Origin: Parapedobacter sp. SGR-10
GTDB taxonomy: Bacteria > Bacteroidota > Bacteroidia > Sphingobacteriales > Sphingobacteriaceae
Assembly (NCBI RefSeq): GCF_011030405.1
Contig: NZ_JAAJTJ010000023.1
Span: 1 to 64,000 of the forward strand
Length of the DNA stretch: 64,000 bases
Reading direction: 5' to 3'
The notes below the pieces were generated by a model. The model ran no database searches. It was not told where the DNA came from and saw only the letters and a program-made list of their open reading frames with translations. Positions 17,908 to 25,533 of the stretch are shown here, in pieces; position 1 is the stretch's first letter, and every line of letters begins with the position of its first letter. The position numbers and the translations under genes were made by a program.

Positions 17908-18306
17908 ATGAGCAGAACCAACAACAAAGACATCGGACTATTGATTTTACGTGTGGTCACCGGCGTGACCATGTTTGCCTTCCATGGATTGCCCAAAATA
18001 ATGGGTGGACCTGAGCTGTGGAAAAAAATAGGGCTTTCTATGGCAAATCTAGGCATCAATTTCTTTCCCATGGTTTGGGGGGGATTAGCAGCATTGACCG
18101 AAACGCTTGGAGCAATATTGGTCATCATCGGACTTTGGAGCAGACCGGCAAGCTTATTTTTAGCGCTGACGATGCTCGTGGCCACCGTCTTCCATTTGGC
18201 CAACGGTGACGGATGGACGACCGCATCACATGCCCTCGAATTGTGTGCTGTATTTCTCGCTATTTTCTTTACCGGTCCTGGTAAGTACAGCGTAAATAAG
18301 AAGTAA
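17908..18306 (+). CDS. DoxX family membrane protein
   Basis: 132 residues with four predicted membrane segments (LLILRVVTGVTMFAFHGLPK, WGGLAALTETLGAILVIIGL, ASLFLALTMLVATVFHLA, ALELCAVFLAIFFTG), the usual DoxX/DoxD layout. The family occurs in quinone-linked oxidoreductases and redox or detoxification clusters, but the role of single small members is mostly unknown. The 110-bp gap to the upstream gene holds an imperfect inverted repeat (GATGGAGGTGATAATAG near 17806 against CTACCTTCACCATC near 17866). Confidence 0.82.
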   Translation: MSRTNNKDIGLLILRVVTGVTMFAFHGLPKIMGGPELWKKIGLSMANLGINFFPMVWGGLAALTETLGAILVIIGLWSRPASLFLALTMLVATVFHLANGDGWTTASHALELCAVFLAIFFTGPGKYSVNKK

Positions 18307-18676
18307 AACTCTTAGGGTATAATATCCCACAGTACGTTCCGCTTTATCGGAATGACACTGATTGAAACCGCAGATTTTTCATGAAAAGAATCTGCAAAAC
18401 ATACCTGCATAGATATGCGGGAATAAAAATTTTACGAAATCGTTTGAGTTCACGACTTTTTTGAAGCAAACACCACCCAAAAAGTGGTGTTTTTTTGTTG
18501 ATAATTCTTCAATAAAAGAACACGATAAATAACAAAAAACAAAACAACATTCGAAAATATTGAAATACGAGTTACGTTCATTCGGTATAAATATCATTTT
18601 AGCAAAAATTAAACTCATCCCCTATCCCTTTGATATTGTCCCTACCTTAGCCCCATAAACAAATTATGACAACACC
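18307..18676. other. Gene-free region before pckA with a terminator hairpin
   Basis: No gene is supported here. At 18468-18492, AAACACCAC and GTGGTGTTT form a 9-bp stem around 7 bases followed by a T-run, a good plus-strand terminator, probably for the DoxX gene. GCAGATT/AATCTGC near 18370-18396 is a smaller inverted repeat, and GGAATGAC near 18350 resembles a worn end of the GTCATTTCGA repeats. The A/T-rich remainder should hold the pckA promoter; TACCTTAG at 18643-18650 is the best -7 candidate. Confidence 0.5.
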
Positions 18677-20293
18677 ATGATACGACGTGAAATTGGAGCA
18701 CTAAATTCCAATGTAAACCTCAAAGAACTAGGTATCCTTGCAGAGCACATCCACTGGAACCTAGACAGTGCCACACTGACACAGCAAACCCTCACATTAG
18801 GCCAAGGCAGTCTAAGCGACAAGGGTGCATTATGCGTAAACACCGGAAAATTTACCGGCCGATCCCCAAAAGACAAGTTTATTGTCAAAGACGCAGTGAC
18901 CTCTAATACCATAGATTGGGGAGACATCAACATTCCTACGAGTGAAGAGGTGTACAATAGGTTGTATGACAAAATGGTGAAGTTTCTTTCCGACAAGGAA
19001 ATCTGGGCACGTGACTGCTATGCAGGAGCACATCCCGACTACAGGTTACGTGTGACCGTGGTCAATACCACACCATGGGCCAACCTGTTCTGTCACAACC
19101 TCTTTATCCGACCCACTACCGAAGAGCAAAACAACTTCGAAAAAGAATGGCTGATCTTGCAAGTACCCGAATTTGAAGCCGATCCGGCAGTCGACGGAAC
19201 GAGGCAGGGTAATTTTACCATCGTCAATTTCAGCAAGAAAGTCATACTCATCGGCGGGTCTGCCTATACGGGGGAGATGAAAAAGGGAATCTTCAGTGTA
19301 TTAAATTTTTTGCTCCCGCACGAGCATCACATCCTGCCCATGCACTGTTCGGCCAATGAAGGCGAAAAAGGAGATGTATCCTTATTCTTTGGACTGAGCG
19401 GAACAGGCAAGACTACCCTATCGGCAGATGCCGATCGCCATCTGATCGGCGACGATGAACACGGTTGGGCTGAAGGCGCTGTATTCAACTTTGAAGGAGG
19501 ATGTTATGCCAAATGTATTGACCTGAGTATAGAAAAAGAGCCTGAGATCTATGCAGCTATCAAAGAAGGTACATTATTGGAGAACGTCGCATTTTTTCCC
19601 GACAGCAATAAAGTCGATTTTTCGGACAAGAGCATCACGGAAAATACGAGGGCGGCCTATCCGATCCATTATATCCCCAATGCCAAGGAACCCTCGATAG
19701 GCGGCAATCCGAAGAATATTTTCTTTCTGACCTGTGACGCTTTCGGTATTCTGCCGCCCATATCCCGATTGACAAAAGAGCAGGCCATGTATCACTTCAT
19801 TTCGGGATATACGGCCAAGGTTGCCGGTACCGAAGTAGGCATCATCGAGCCACAGACTACGTTTTCGGCTTGCTTCGGAAAAGTATTCTTGCCCCTGCAC
19901 CCGACCGCTTATGCCGAATTGTTGGGAGAAAAATTAGAAAAGTATGCCGACGTGAAAGTATGGCTCGTCAATACGGGATGGACAGGCGGCAAATATGGGG
20001 AAGGCAAGCGTATGAACCTCAAATACACACGGGCTATGATCCATGCAGCCATGCGGGGTGATCTCGATGAGGTCGAGTACGTGGCCCATGATGTCTTTGG
20101 GGTATGGAAGCCGCAGTCCTGTCCGGGTGTACCCGACCTTATCCTCAACCCAAGGAATACATGGGAAGATAAGGAGGCGTACGATCAGCAAGCACTGGCA
20201 CTGGCCCAGCTATTTGTCGACAATTTCAAACAATACGAAGACAAGGCCAGTACGGCTATTCTATCGGCAGCGCCAAAGACCAGTCTTTTGTGA
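18677..20293 (+). CDS. pckA: Phosphoenolpyruvate carboxykinase (ATP)
   Basis: Converts oxaloacetate and ATP to PEP, CO2 and ADP, the entry of gluconeogenesis. The 538 residues match the bacterial ATP-type enzyme. TGKFTGRSPKDKF lies near residue 55 and is typical for substrate binding. The P-loop is GLSGTGKTTLSAD near 237, with ADPHRHL-like ADADRHLIGDDEHGW after it. GNPKNIFFLTCDAFGILPP and TGWTGGKYGEGKRM in the C-terminal half complete the signature. An upstream ATG at 18666 hits a stop after four codons, so 18677 is the start. A strong hairpin follows the gene. Confidence 0.96.
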   Translation: MIRREIGALNSNVNLKELGILAEHIHWNLDSATLTQQTLTLGQGSLSDKGALCVNTGKFTGRSPKDKFIVKDAVTSNTIDWGDINIPTSEEVYNRLYDKMVKFLSDKEIWARDCYAGAHPDYRLRVTVVNTTPWANLFCHNLFIRPTTEEQNNFEKEWLILQVPEFEADPAVDGTRQGNFTIVNFSKKVILIGGSAYTGEMKKGIFSVLNFLLPHEHHILPMHCSANEGEKGDVSLFFGLSGTGKTTLSADADRHLIGDDEHGWAEGAVFNFEGGCYAKCIDLSIEKEPEIYAAIKEGTLLENVAFFPDSNKVDFSDKSITENTRAAYPIHYIPNAKEPSIGGNPKNIFFLTCDAFGILPPISRLTKEQAMYHFISGYTAKVAGTEVGIIEPQTTFSACFGKVFLPLHPTAYAELLGEKLEKYADVKVWLVNTGWTGGKYGEGKRMNLKYTRAMIHAAMRGDLDEVEYVAHDVFGVWKPQSCPGVPDLILNPRNTWEDKEAYDQQALALAQLFVDNFKQYEDKASTAILSAAPKTSLL

Positions 20294-20302
20294 GTAGATA
20301 GC

Positions 20303-20349
20303 GAGGTTGTCTCCTATGTTTGTTTAATGCAAACATAGGAGACAACCTC
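20303..20349. terminator. Long hairpin after pckA
   Basis: A perfect 20-bp stem (20303-20322 with 20330-20349) around a 7-base loop, ten bases after the pckA stop. A-rich sequence follows the right arm, so it can also serve minus-strand transcripts coming from the RHS island. Confidence 0.75.
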
Positions 20350-20706
20350 AAAAAATTAAAACTCCCACCAAGAGGTTGGCAACAGCCTCTCCCCTCTACA
20401 GACATCAGTAGAGGTTTGGGCATTGCCGTCAAACAGGAAAGGCATGCAAACACCGATTTTGATGTAGAATGACGCAAAAAACACTTTTCGACGTGTACCC
20501 CGATCGTCAGATCTTGTATCCGTTTTACGAGATGGTGCGTACATTGTCATTAAATGTATGCCAGCGGAATAAAAATACATGATTGATCTCGCAAAATGAC
20601 AACCGACCTTCCCTATATATACCAGCAGTCTGCCAATAAACATACCTCATATCGGCACAAGGGTATGCAAGTATTCAAATCTAATAGATAAAGGAGTGAA
20701 TATGTG
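20350..20706. other. Gene-free region, possibly decayed coding sequence
   Basis: No gene is supported. A minus-strand frame of 95 codons (20356-20643) is open and ends just before the pckA hairpin, but it has no recognisable family, no promoter box and no clear start. Single units of the 21-bp pattern (TATA or ATA, then CAT) may reach left to about 20542, for example at 20578 and 20641. The stretch may be the far end of a worn-out gene read leftward from the RHS fragment at 21.2 kb. Confidence 0.3.
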
Positions 20707-21112
20707 CATCTATTCTGACAAACTACAACTACGTATGGCGTCACGATATATACACTTTCATAAAGGAGAACTATACTTGGTACAATTGTGCACACATTCT
20801 ACGAAATAGTGTACGCATTTTTATAAAACAGCGTATACATTTCACAAAGTTGCTCATACATTTTTGTCTGTTAGATATACATTTACATCAGCTATACACA
20901 ACACTATTTAACATGTATATGCATTGTTCAGATGCTGCGTCTCCCTATTCCTACACCGCTTGCATAATTTACAAATCTACACCCGCATTGGTCCAAACGT
21001 TGTATACAACATGTAAACCCATATATACATTAACATGGGTTTCGGATACATACTTGTCAATTTGTGTAAACAACCATCCAACTTTTATATGTGTCTTGAT
21101 GAGAAAGGGATA
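20707..21112. repeat. Array of degenerate about 21-bp units
   Basis: CAT(T) recurs with a period of 21 or 22 bases, usually preceded by (G)TATA. Unit starts read as 20732, 20755, 20776, 20795, 20816, 20838, 20859, 20880, 20901, 20922, 20943, 20963, 20986, 21007, 21028, 21049, 21071 and 21092. About 9 bases (GTATACATT) are shared and about 12 differ in every unit. On the minus strand 21 bases are seven codons, and local frames show a heptad-like pattern with Tyr/Cys (such as MYEQLCEMYTLFYKNAYT), but 22- and 23-base units and stops break any long frame. It is either a decayed repeat protein or a DNA-level repeat. Confidence 0.6.
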
Positions 21113-21120
21113 CTTCAAAC

Positions 21121-21205
21121 GTGAAAAAAGGAACCTGTGCAACCTCGCGTCATACAAGCGACCATTCATATTGATCAGTGCTACACCAAACAAATGCTTC
21201 CCGAA
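21121..21205 (-). pseudogene. RHS core fragment 2 (duplicated junction)
   Basis: The minus strand encodes GKHLFGVALINMNGRLYDARLHRFL, the conserved end of the RHS-associated core that precedes variable toxin tips, with nothing of the RHS repeats before it. The same segment occurs, interrupted, at 22.7-22.8 kb. It follows the 126-residue gene and runs into the 21-bp array. Such orphan core junctions are left when a new C-terminal tip is recombined in front of an old one. A palindrome (TTCCCGAAGCGAGTCCGGGA, near 21198-21217) sits at its upstream edge. Confidence 0.7.
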
Positions 21206-21221
21206 GCGAGTCCGGGATAGG

Positions 21222-21602
21222 CTATTCACAAGAGTAATCAAAATAATATCCTCTTTTGGTGGTTACAAACAAAACTCCGTCTTTCGGCACATTAGGAATA
21301 CCTTTTTTCTCAGCTTCAGCTTTTGTAATTCGTTTTGTGCTTTTTATATTTGTAAATTCAAACTGATTTCTAAAACAATTCACTTTTTCTTCCTCTCTGA
21401 TTATTAAGCCATTCAAAATCAATAAAGGATAAATAAAATGACAATCTATTCCTGCCCTCTTACGGTCCTCAATATTTTTATCACTTATTAATAGATAAAT
21501 AATTCTTGTACTGCCAGAAGACACTAAAATACTGTCGGTATTCTGACAAATGACATCTGTAATGCTAACCATTAAAAATATGAAAATAAAAAACCTCTTC
21601 AT
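21222..21602 (-). CDS. Exported small protein, TonB-plug-like; possible partner of the RHS tip
   Basis: 126 residues with a signal peptide, MKRFFIFIFLMVSITDVICQ. The middle and end resemble the plug domain of TonB-dependent receptors: PLLILNGLII corresponds to the common PLYVVDG, and KDGVLFVTTKRGY to the common NGVILITTKKG. No barrel follows. It starts 16 bp after the stop of the RHS toxin-tip gene on the same strand, the place where immunity genes usually sit. A periplasmic immunity role is therefore possible but is inferred only from position. Its stop codon lies directly at the palindrome and duplicated RHS core. Confidence 0.6.
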   Translation of the reverse strand: MKRFFIFIFLMVSITDVICQNTDSILVSSGSTRIIYLLISDKNIEDRKRAGIDCHFIYPLLILNGLIIREEEKVNCFRNQFEFTNIKSTKRITKAEAEKKGIPNVPKDGVLFVTTKRGYYFDYSCE

Positions 21603-21618
21603 AAGTTCCTTTATTTAA

Positions 21619-22614
21619 TCACCACCAATACATCGGAAAATATCTAAACAAGAAAACACTATTATTTCCTGATGTTGCAGTATTATAATAGTAAAAACTG
21701 TTCCGATCAATCAAATATTGATTCCCTCCGAAATAATTTGCTAATCCATTCATATCTCCAGGCGAAGGTCCATTAGAAGTTGTTACTAAAGACAAAGCAT
21801 TTGCTTTAGTAACAATATCGTTAACATTATTAACATAGTAATCAACCCCTCCTCTTGCCCAATGTGTATGATACGAAGCAGCAGACCCACCGTCATTATT
21901 AGCAGCATTAACCATTCCTCTTGTGAAATCAACCCTTAAACTATGCCTGTTTTGAGAAGGTGCTCTTATTACATTACCATTTTTTGTCAGTATTCCACCA
22001 TATTCTTTATGCCAAAAACGAGAACGTTGATAGTCTGCTTGCATCGTTTTAAACTGTTTATATGTTACTTGGTGATTGTTTATTGACAAGTTGGCTTGTT
22101 TGTAGGCAATATAAGAAGTTAATTCATAGGTTCCATAAGACAAAATGCTGCCTATAAACATAGAAATACCTATTTGTTCTAAATCGCCACCGTATAACAA
22201 TGTGTTCAGTCCTGACCCTCCAGCACCTCCAGCAACAGCACCCCAGCCTCCTCCCATTGCAGAAGCGATTCCTCCACCTACGAAACCGGATGCAAAGCCG
22301 TACGCCGCACCTTTTAACATCGCTTCACCGTTCCATCCTGTCGCCAAGCCAGAAAAACCCGCACCGGAAATTGCACCGGCAACACCCCCTGCCAGCATTG
22401 CTCCTCCCCCTATTGCAGAAATCCCAACAGCAGCCCCTCCAGATAAAGCACCAATACCGGCTCCTCCAGCAATATAACCGACCATATCCCACCCCTTTGC
22501 TCCTGGTGCTTTTCCTGCAAGATAACCAGAAACCCCACCGATAATTGCCCCAATAATTATTGGTATGAAAAAAAACTCCCCATTCTCATCCACATACACC
22601 AGCGGATTGTTCAT
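21619..22614 (-). CDS. RHS-associated C-terminal toxin-tip protein, 5'-truncated
   Basis: 331 codons are open. The first residues, MNNPLVYVDENGEF, are not a true start but the end of the RHS core, whose consensus runs RYGYAMNNPL.Y.D..G. A Gly/Ala-rich region of about 150 residues with alternating hydrophobic runs (IIIGAIIGGVSGYLAG) follows, as in many RHS tips. The last 130 residues form a compact domain: EYGGILTKNG, SYHTHWARGG near 250 and PSPGDMNGLANYFG near 285. The HTH...SxxD spacing recalls JAB-like or DUF4329-like domains in polymorphic toxins, but this is tentative. The upstream part is broken by palindromes, so it is probably silent unless recombined into an intact rhs gene. Confidence 0.65.
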   Translation of the reverse strand: MNNPLVYVDENGEFFFIPIIIGAIIGGVSGYLAGKAPGAKGWDMVGYIAGGAGIGALSGGAAVGISAIGGGAMLAGGVAGAISGAGFSGLATGWNGEAMLKGAAYGFASGFVGGGIASAMGGGWGAVAGGAGGSGLNTLLYGGDLEQIGISMFIGSILSYGTYELTSYIAYKQANLSINNHQVTYKQFKTMQADYQRSRFWHKEYGGILTKNGNVIRAPSQNRHSLRVDFTRGMVNAANNDGGSAASYHTHWARGGVDYYVNNVNDIVTKANALSLVTTSNGPSPGDMNGLANYFGGNQYLIDRNSFYYYNTATSGNNSVFLFRYFPMYWW

Positions 22615-22850
22615 TGCATAGCCATACCGGTTGAAGCTTTGCGTACCCCACGGATTCCCGATTCGCTATGCTTCTCGGGACTCCGCTCCGCCTGCACATA
22701 GTTGTCCGGAGAGAGGAACCTGTGCAACCTCGCGTTCCCGAATCAAGTTCGGGACAGGCTCCCAAGCGGCCATTCATATTAACCAGTCCCACCCCGAACA
22801 AATGCTTCCCGATTTATCTCTGCGAGATCGGGACAGGCTATGACCGGTAT
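22615..22850 (-). pseudogene. RHS core fragment 1, interrupted by palindromic elements
   Basis: Read leftward, this region encodes, in pieces, HLFGVGLVNMNGRL, then RLHRFLSPDNYVQ in another frame, then GTQSFNRYGYAM leading into the tip gene. Between NGRL and RLHRFL about 30 bases with TTCCCGAATCAAGTTCGGGA (from 22735) replace the YDA codons seen at 21.2 kb. Between NYVQ and GTQSFN about 40 bases with TCCCGATT...CTCGGGA (22656-22680) are inserted. A third palindrome (22806-22839) lies upstream. These insertions shift the frame and inactivate the core; no RHS/YD repeats are present in the window. Confidence 0.7.
22656..22839. repeat. Three TCCCGA...TCGGGA palindromes in the RHS remnant
   Basis: Copies at 22656-22680, 22735-22760 and 22806-22839 share TTCCCGA, 6-18 variable bases and TCGGGA, the last two followed by CAGGCT. 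A relative lies at 21198-21220 (CCGGGATAGGCT). At two places the element clearly splits an otherwise conserved coding sequence. Confidence 0.65.
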
Positions 22851-22947
22851 ATCCTCAACAGTTTTTTAAAGACCGAACTTCCTCTAACCAGTTAAACCCT
22901 TAAAAATTAACCTCATCACTCTCGTAACCCGAAACCCGCATCTCACC

Positions 22948-23442
22948 TCACTCCCCATAACGTGGCCACATCTTCATATTACGCATTGCCTCGGTGGGTG
23001 GATATGCAATACTATAATCTAACTTGCGCAGATCAGACATACTGAGATCATAACGCTGTAAGATCATATAATCCTCACGAATAATCTCCCATGGATATTT
23101 TTCCAATGTATCCACACTAAAGATAACGAGAGAGAGTGTGTCTATTCCTCTTCTTTTCTCTTCCCAAGGACCTGAACTCTCTACAAATATCTCTTTCTCT
23201 CCAGGCCTGATAATAAAGTCTTGTGGTATAGGTTTCGATATATGTTTGATACTCTTTGTTATTGTTGTATCTGGATAAATAGGGTCTAACACGGTTCCAT
23301 TATTATTAATATAAATCATAATTTCCTGCTCAGAAGAATTAGTCAGCCATAATGGATACTTGTAATCCATAGCCTTTCTGCATTCTCCTGCAGTAGACAG
23401 GCACATAACTGCAATACCGATAAATATTAAATATCTTCTCAT
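22948..23442 (-). CDS. Exported (lipo)protein, possible immunity partner of the HExxH tip
   Basis: 164 residues. MRRYLIFIGIAVMCLSTAGEC is a signal sequence ending in a lipobox-like TAGEC. The mature part (YPLWLTNSSEQEIMIYINNNG, DFIIRPGEKEIFVE, DTLSLVIFSVDTLEKYPW) looks like a small beta-sandwich and has no catalytic motif. It follows the HExxH tip gene by one base between stop and start on the same strand, so the two are translated together. This tight pairing of a toxin-like tip with an exported partner suggests immunity; the sequence itself does not prove it. Confidence 0.6.
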   Translation of the reverse strand: MRRYLIFIGIAVMCLSTAGECRKAMDYKYPLWLTNSSEQEIMIYINNNGTVLDPIYPDTTITKSIKHISKPIPQDFIIRPGEKEIFVESSGPWEEKRRGIDTLSLVIFSVDTLEKYPWEIIREDYMILQRYDLSMSDLRKLDYSIAYPPTEAMRNMKMWPRYGE

Positions 23443-23443
23443 T

Positions 23444-23977
23444 TTACCTCCTCGTTCTTATTCTCGTTCTTCTTGGATAATATGTTTCTATTGTATCACC
23501 AGGGAGTCCAAAAGGTCTATTCCAGTTCACCCCATAATATCTCCCAAAATAGCGAGCTGCATACCTATTAGCATTCATTTCATACCATTGGAAATCATGG
23601 GTCTCCACTCCTTGAGGCTCTCCTGAAATCTGTGTACTCCTTTTTGCACTCCTTGCACTTGGAATGCCTACCTTGAAAAGATAGGCAGGTCCATATCCCC
23701 TACTGTCAAACGTATGCCCGTATTCATGCATATACAAGGGGTTGTTGGTAACCCACTCACTAAAACTACCTATTATCCCACCATTGATATTTAGGTTCAG
23801 ATAGTTCCCCAAAGAAACACCCCATGCACCTCCGGCAGCACCTTCATTGGTCACAAAAGTAGCTCCTCCAAGATAATCCACCCTATCCACATCTCCAGCT
23901 ATATTCCTTATCTGACTGTAATTATATCCTCCCCAGGATTGTAAGATCTCCCATGTAGAACGACTTAATCCTTGCAT
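23444..23977 (-). CDS. RHS-type toxin tip with zinc-metallopeptidase motif
   Basis: 177 residues from the ATG at 23977; the same frame is open for about 20 more codons upstream (through KYYSDDNISFGG), so this is the remaining end of a longer protein. LYMHEYGHTFDSRGYGP near residue 83 contains HEYGH, an HExxH zinc site, and a later glutamate in WYEMNANRYAARYFG could be the third ligand. This architecture is found in metallopeptidase tips of RHS/YD polymorphic toxins. The 5' part overlaps the 3' end of the AraC-like gene in another frame, so the gene lacks its normal front and probably has no promoter of its own. Confidence 0.65.
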   Translation of the reverse strand: MQGLSRSTWEILQSWGGYNYSQIRNIAGDVDRVDYLGGATFVTNEGAAGGAWGVSLGNYLNLNINGGIIGSFSEWVTNNPLYMHEYGHTFDSRGYGPAYLFKVGIPSARSAKRSTQISGEPQGVETHDFQWYEMNANRYAARYFGRYYGVNWNRPFGLPGDTIETYYPRRTRIRTRR

Positions 23978-24002
23978 TAATTGTCCTCCAAATGATATAT
24001 TA

Positions 24003-24890
24003 TCATCCGAATAGTATTTTCCTGCCCATGTAATTTGAAACTGTCTTTCTGTTTACCTTAAAGAATACCCTACGCAAGGTACGGTCTGTGATTAGGAATC
24101 TTTCACAAAGCTGCCGGATATTTCCAATATTTGGGTACTGGAAATTCTGGTCCAAATAACGGCTGATTTCATGTATCTTTTCTTCCGACCGGAGATAGTG
24201 TATCTGTTCGGCCAAATGCTTCGAATGATAATACGTCTGGAGTAAGCCTTTAAGTTCGATGGCAAATTGCAGCTCAATATGCTCTGTCTGTTTCTCCGAA
24301 AGGTGCCACATACGGATAAGATACCTGCTGATCGTCCGATTAATAGTCATCTTATGCATAAAGGCGATATCTAAACCCGATCTTTGCGTCTCATGGATCA
24401 AATCAATCAGTCCAGGCCAAATATCACAGTATCTGCCTATCCACTCTATATGAGGTGATACATAAAACAGGATATGTGTACCTTGCCTCAAATGCAGGCC
24501 ATAGCGATCGGCCTCGTTAACGGTCAGATAACAGATGCCCTTATGTGCTTCTGATAAATTCCTTCCCTCCCCGGTCGTAAACTGCCCATGCCCTTCCAGC
24601 ATAAAAAAAAGAAAAACCGAAAAATCCAACGTTTCGTAAGGCAAATAAAGATCCTGTTCGATCCTGATTTCCAAGATCTCCATAAAATAAAGAAAACCAT
24701 CAAAACGTTGTGAAATTAGAATTCCTTCGGGTATCTTGAGGATTTCACGTTCGGCATAGGATATCTCAAACGTAATGTTAGACGAATATTCTTGTGGATA
24801 ATCTACCGAATGGCCTCTTTCAATAACGGCAAGACAGGTCTTTTCATAATCAGATATTGAGCCGGGGGTCGGTCCAACACCATTAGACAC
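24003..24890 (-). CDS. AraC-like transcriptional regulator, possibly 3'-truncated
   Basis: 295 residues. The N-terminal 200 residues have no clear relatives to me. The C-terminal 90 residues read as an AraC/XylS DNA-binding domain: KIHEISRYLDQNF, a first helix-turn-helix near IRQLCERFLITDRTLRRVF, then KVNRKTVSNYMGRKILFG. AraC proteins normally continue for another 10-20 residues after the YxxxR segment, but here the frame stops at once, at the point where the toxin-tip frame enters. The start codon is a GTG at 24890. It may control its neighbours, but no operator is visible. Confidence 0.7.
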   Translation of the reverse strand: MSNGVGPTPGSISDYEKTCLAVIERGHSVDYPQEYSSNITFEISYAEREILKIPEGILISQRFDGFLYFMEILEIRIEQDLYLPYETLDFSVFLFFMLEGHGQFTTGEGRNLSEAHKGICYLTVNEADRYGLHLRQGTHILFYVSPHIEWIGRYCDIWPGLIDLIHETQRSGLDIAFMHKMTINRTISRYLIRMWHLSEKQTEHIELQFAIELKGLLQTYYHSKHLAEQIHYLRSEEKIHEISRYLDQNFQYPNIGNIRQLCERFLITDRTLRRVFFKVNRKTVSNYMGRKILFG

Positions 24891-25077
24891 TAACCCTATG
24901 GATTATACTGTTTCATTCTTGCCTTAAATATATTATAATTTCTTTAAATTAACAAAACGCACTTATAACGTACACTGTGTTTAGCCACCCGGAAATAACT
25001 AAGCAGTTAAACAATTAATCTCTCTTTCCTGCAAGTCCCTAATCTCTTAATCTTCTGTATCTACTGTCCGCTCTCCC

Positions 25078-25533
25078 TCAAAAAACCTTACTATGCCAGC
25101 TCTCCCTAAAAGGCACTTCCCAGTTTGTCAGCAATTCCTCCCCCTGCTGGATCAGATTATTGAAAACAACCGTCTCGGCAGTGACTTCTCCCGAACGAAC
25201 CAGTCCCTCAAACTCATTCCTACCGACCAACCGGACAGCACCCGAAGTATCTTTGAAAGACACCTTCATGCGATCAAAAAAGCCAACACCAAATGTTTGC
25301 TCCAACGATTTGATAAAACGTACCGATGAATCGATCGAACAACCCGATGCACTAGCCTGTCGCTCATCCACCTCCAAGATCAAAAATAGATTATATTTTA
25401 TATACCCCCTTGCAGCCAATGCAGCACCATGTGCTGCCCACTGCGATATAAAATCATTCAAAGAAGCCGACATCCGTGTGACCTCCTCATCCGACAAAAA
25501 ACGGTCCGCTTGATATATCCAGACTCTGTTCAT
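25078..25533 (-). CDS. Conserved hypothetical protein
   Basis: 151 residues without signal peptide or membrane segment, so cytoplasmic. It begins MNRVWIYQADRFLSDEEV, and the middle (YNLFLILEVDERQASASGCSIDSSVRFIKSLE) is a pattern common to a Bacteroidetes protein family sometimes mislabelled as an ABC transporter ATPase; no Walker motifs are present here. GVGFFDRMKV and FNNLIQQGEELLTNWEVPFRESWH follow. Its function is unknown. It lies at the end of the respiratory operon, 234 bp beyond the DUF420 gene, with repeat-rich sequence between. Confidence 0.75.
   Translation of the reverse strand: MNRVWIYQADRFLSDEEVTRMSASLNDFISQWAAHGAALAARGYIKYNLFLILEVDERQASASGCSIDSSVRFIKSLEQTFGVGFFDRMKVSFKDTSGAVRLVGRNEFEGLVRSGEVTAETVVFNNLIQQGEELLTNWEVPFRESWHSKVF

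Noticed and set aside
18379..18618. 79-codon minus-strand frame upstream of pckA
   Set aside because: Spans a clear plus-strand terminator hairpin and has no family resemblance.
20356..20643. 95-codon minus-strand frame before the pckA hairpin
   Set aside because: No recognisable start, promoter box or family; kept only as possible decayed coding sequence.
20707..21112. CRISPR array
   Set aside because: The shared part is only about 9 bases, the period is 21, and no cas gene is near.
20850..21407. 185-codon plus-strand frame
   Set aside because: Its residues follow the 21-bp array and then run antisense through the RHS core fragment and the 126-residue gene; it has Cys/Tyr-rich, low-quality composition.
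22145..22544. Pro-rich plus-strand frames opposite the RHS tip
   Set aside because: Antisense of the Gly/Ala-rich region of the tip gene.
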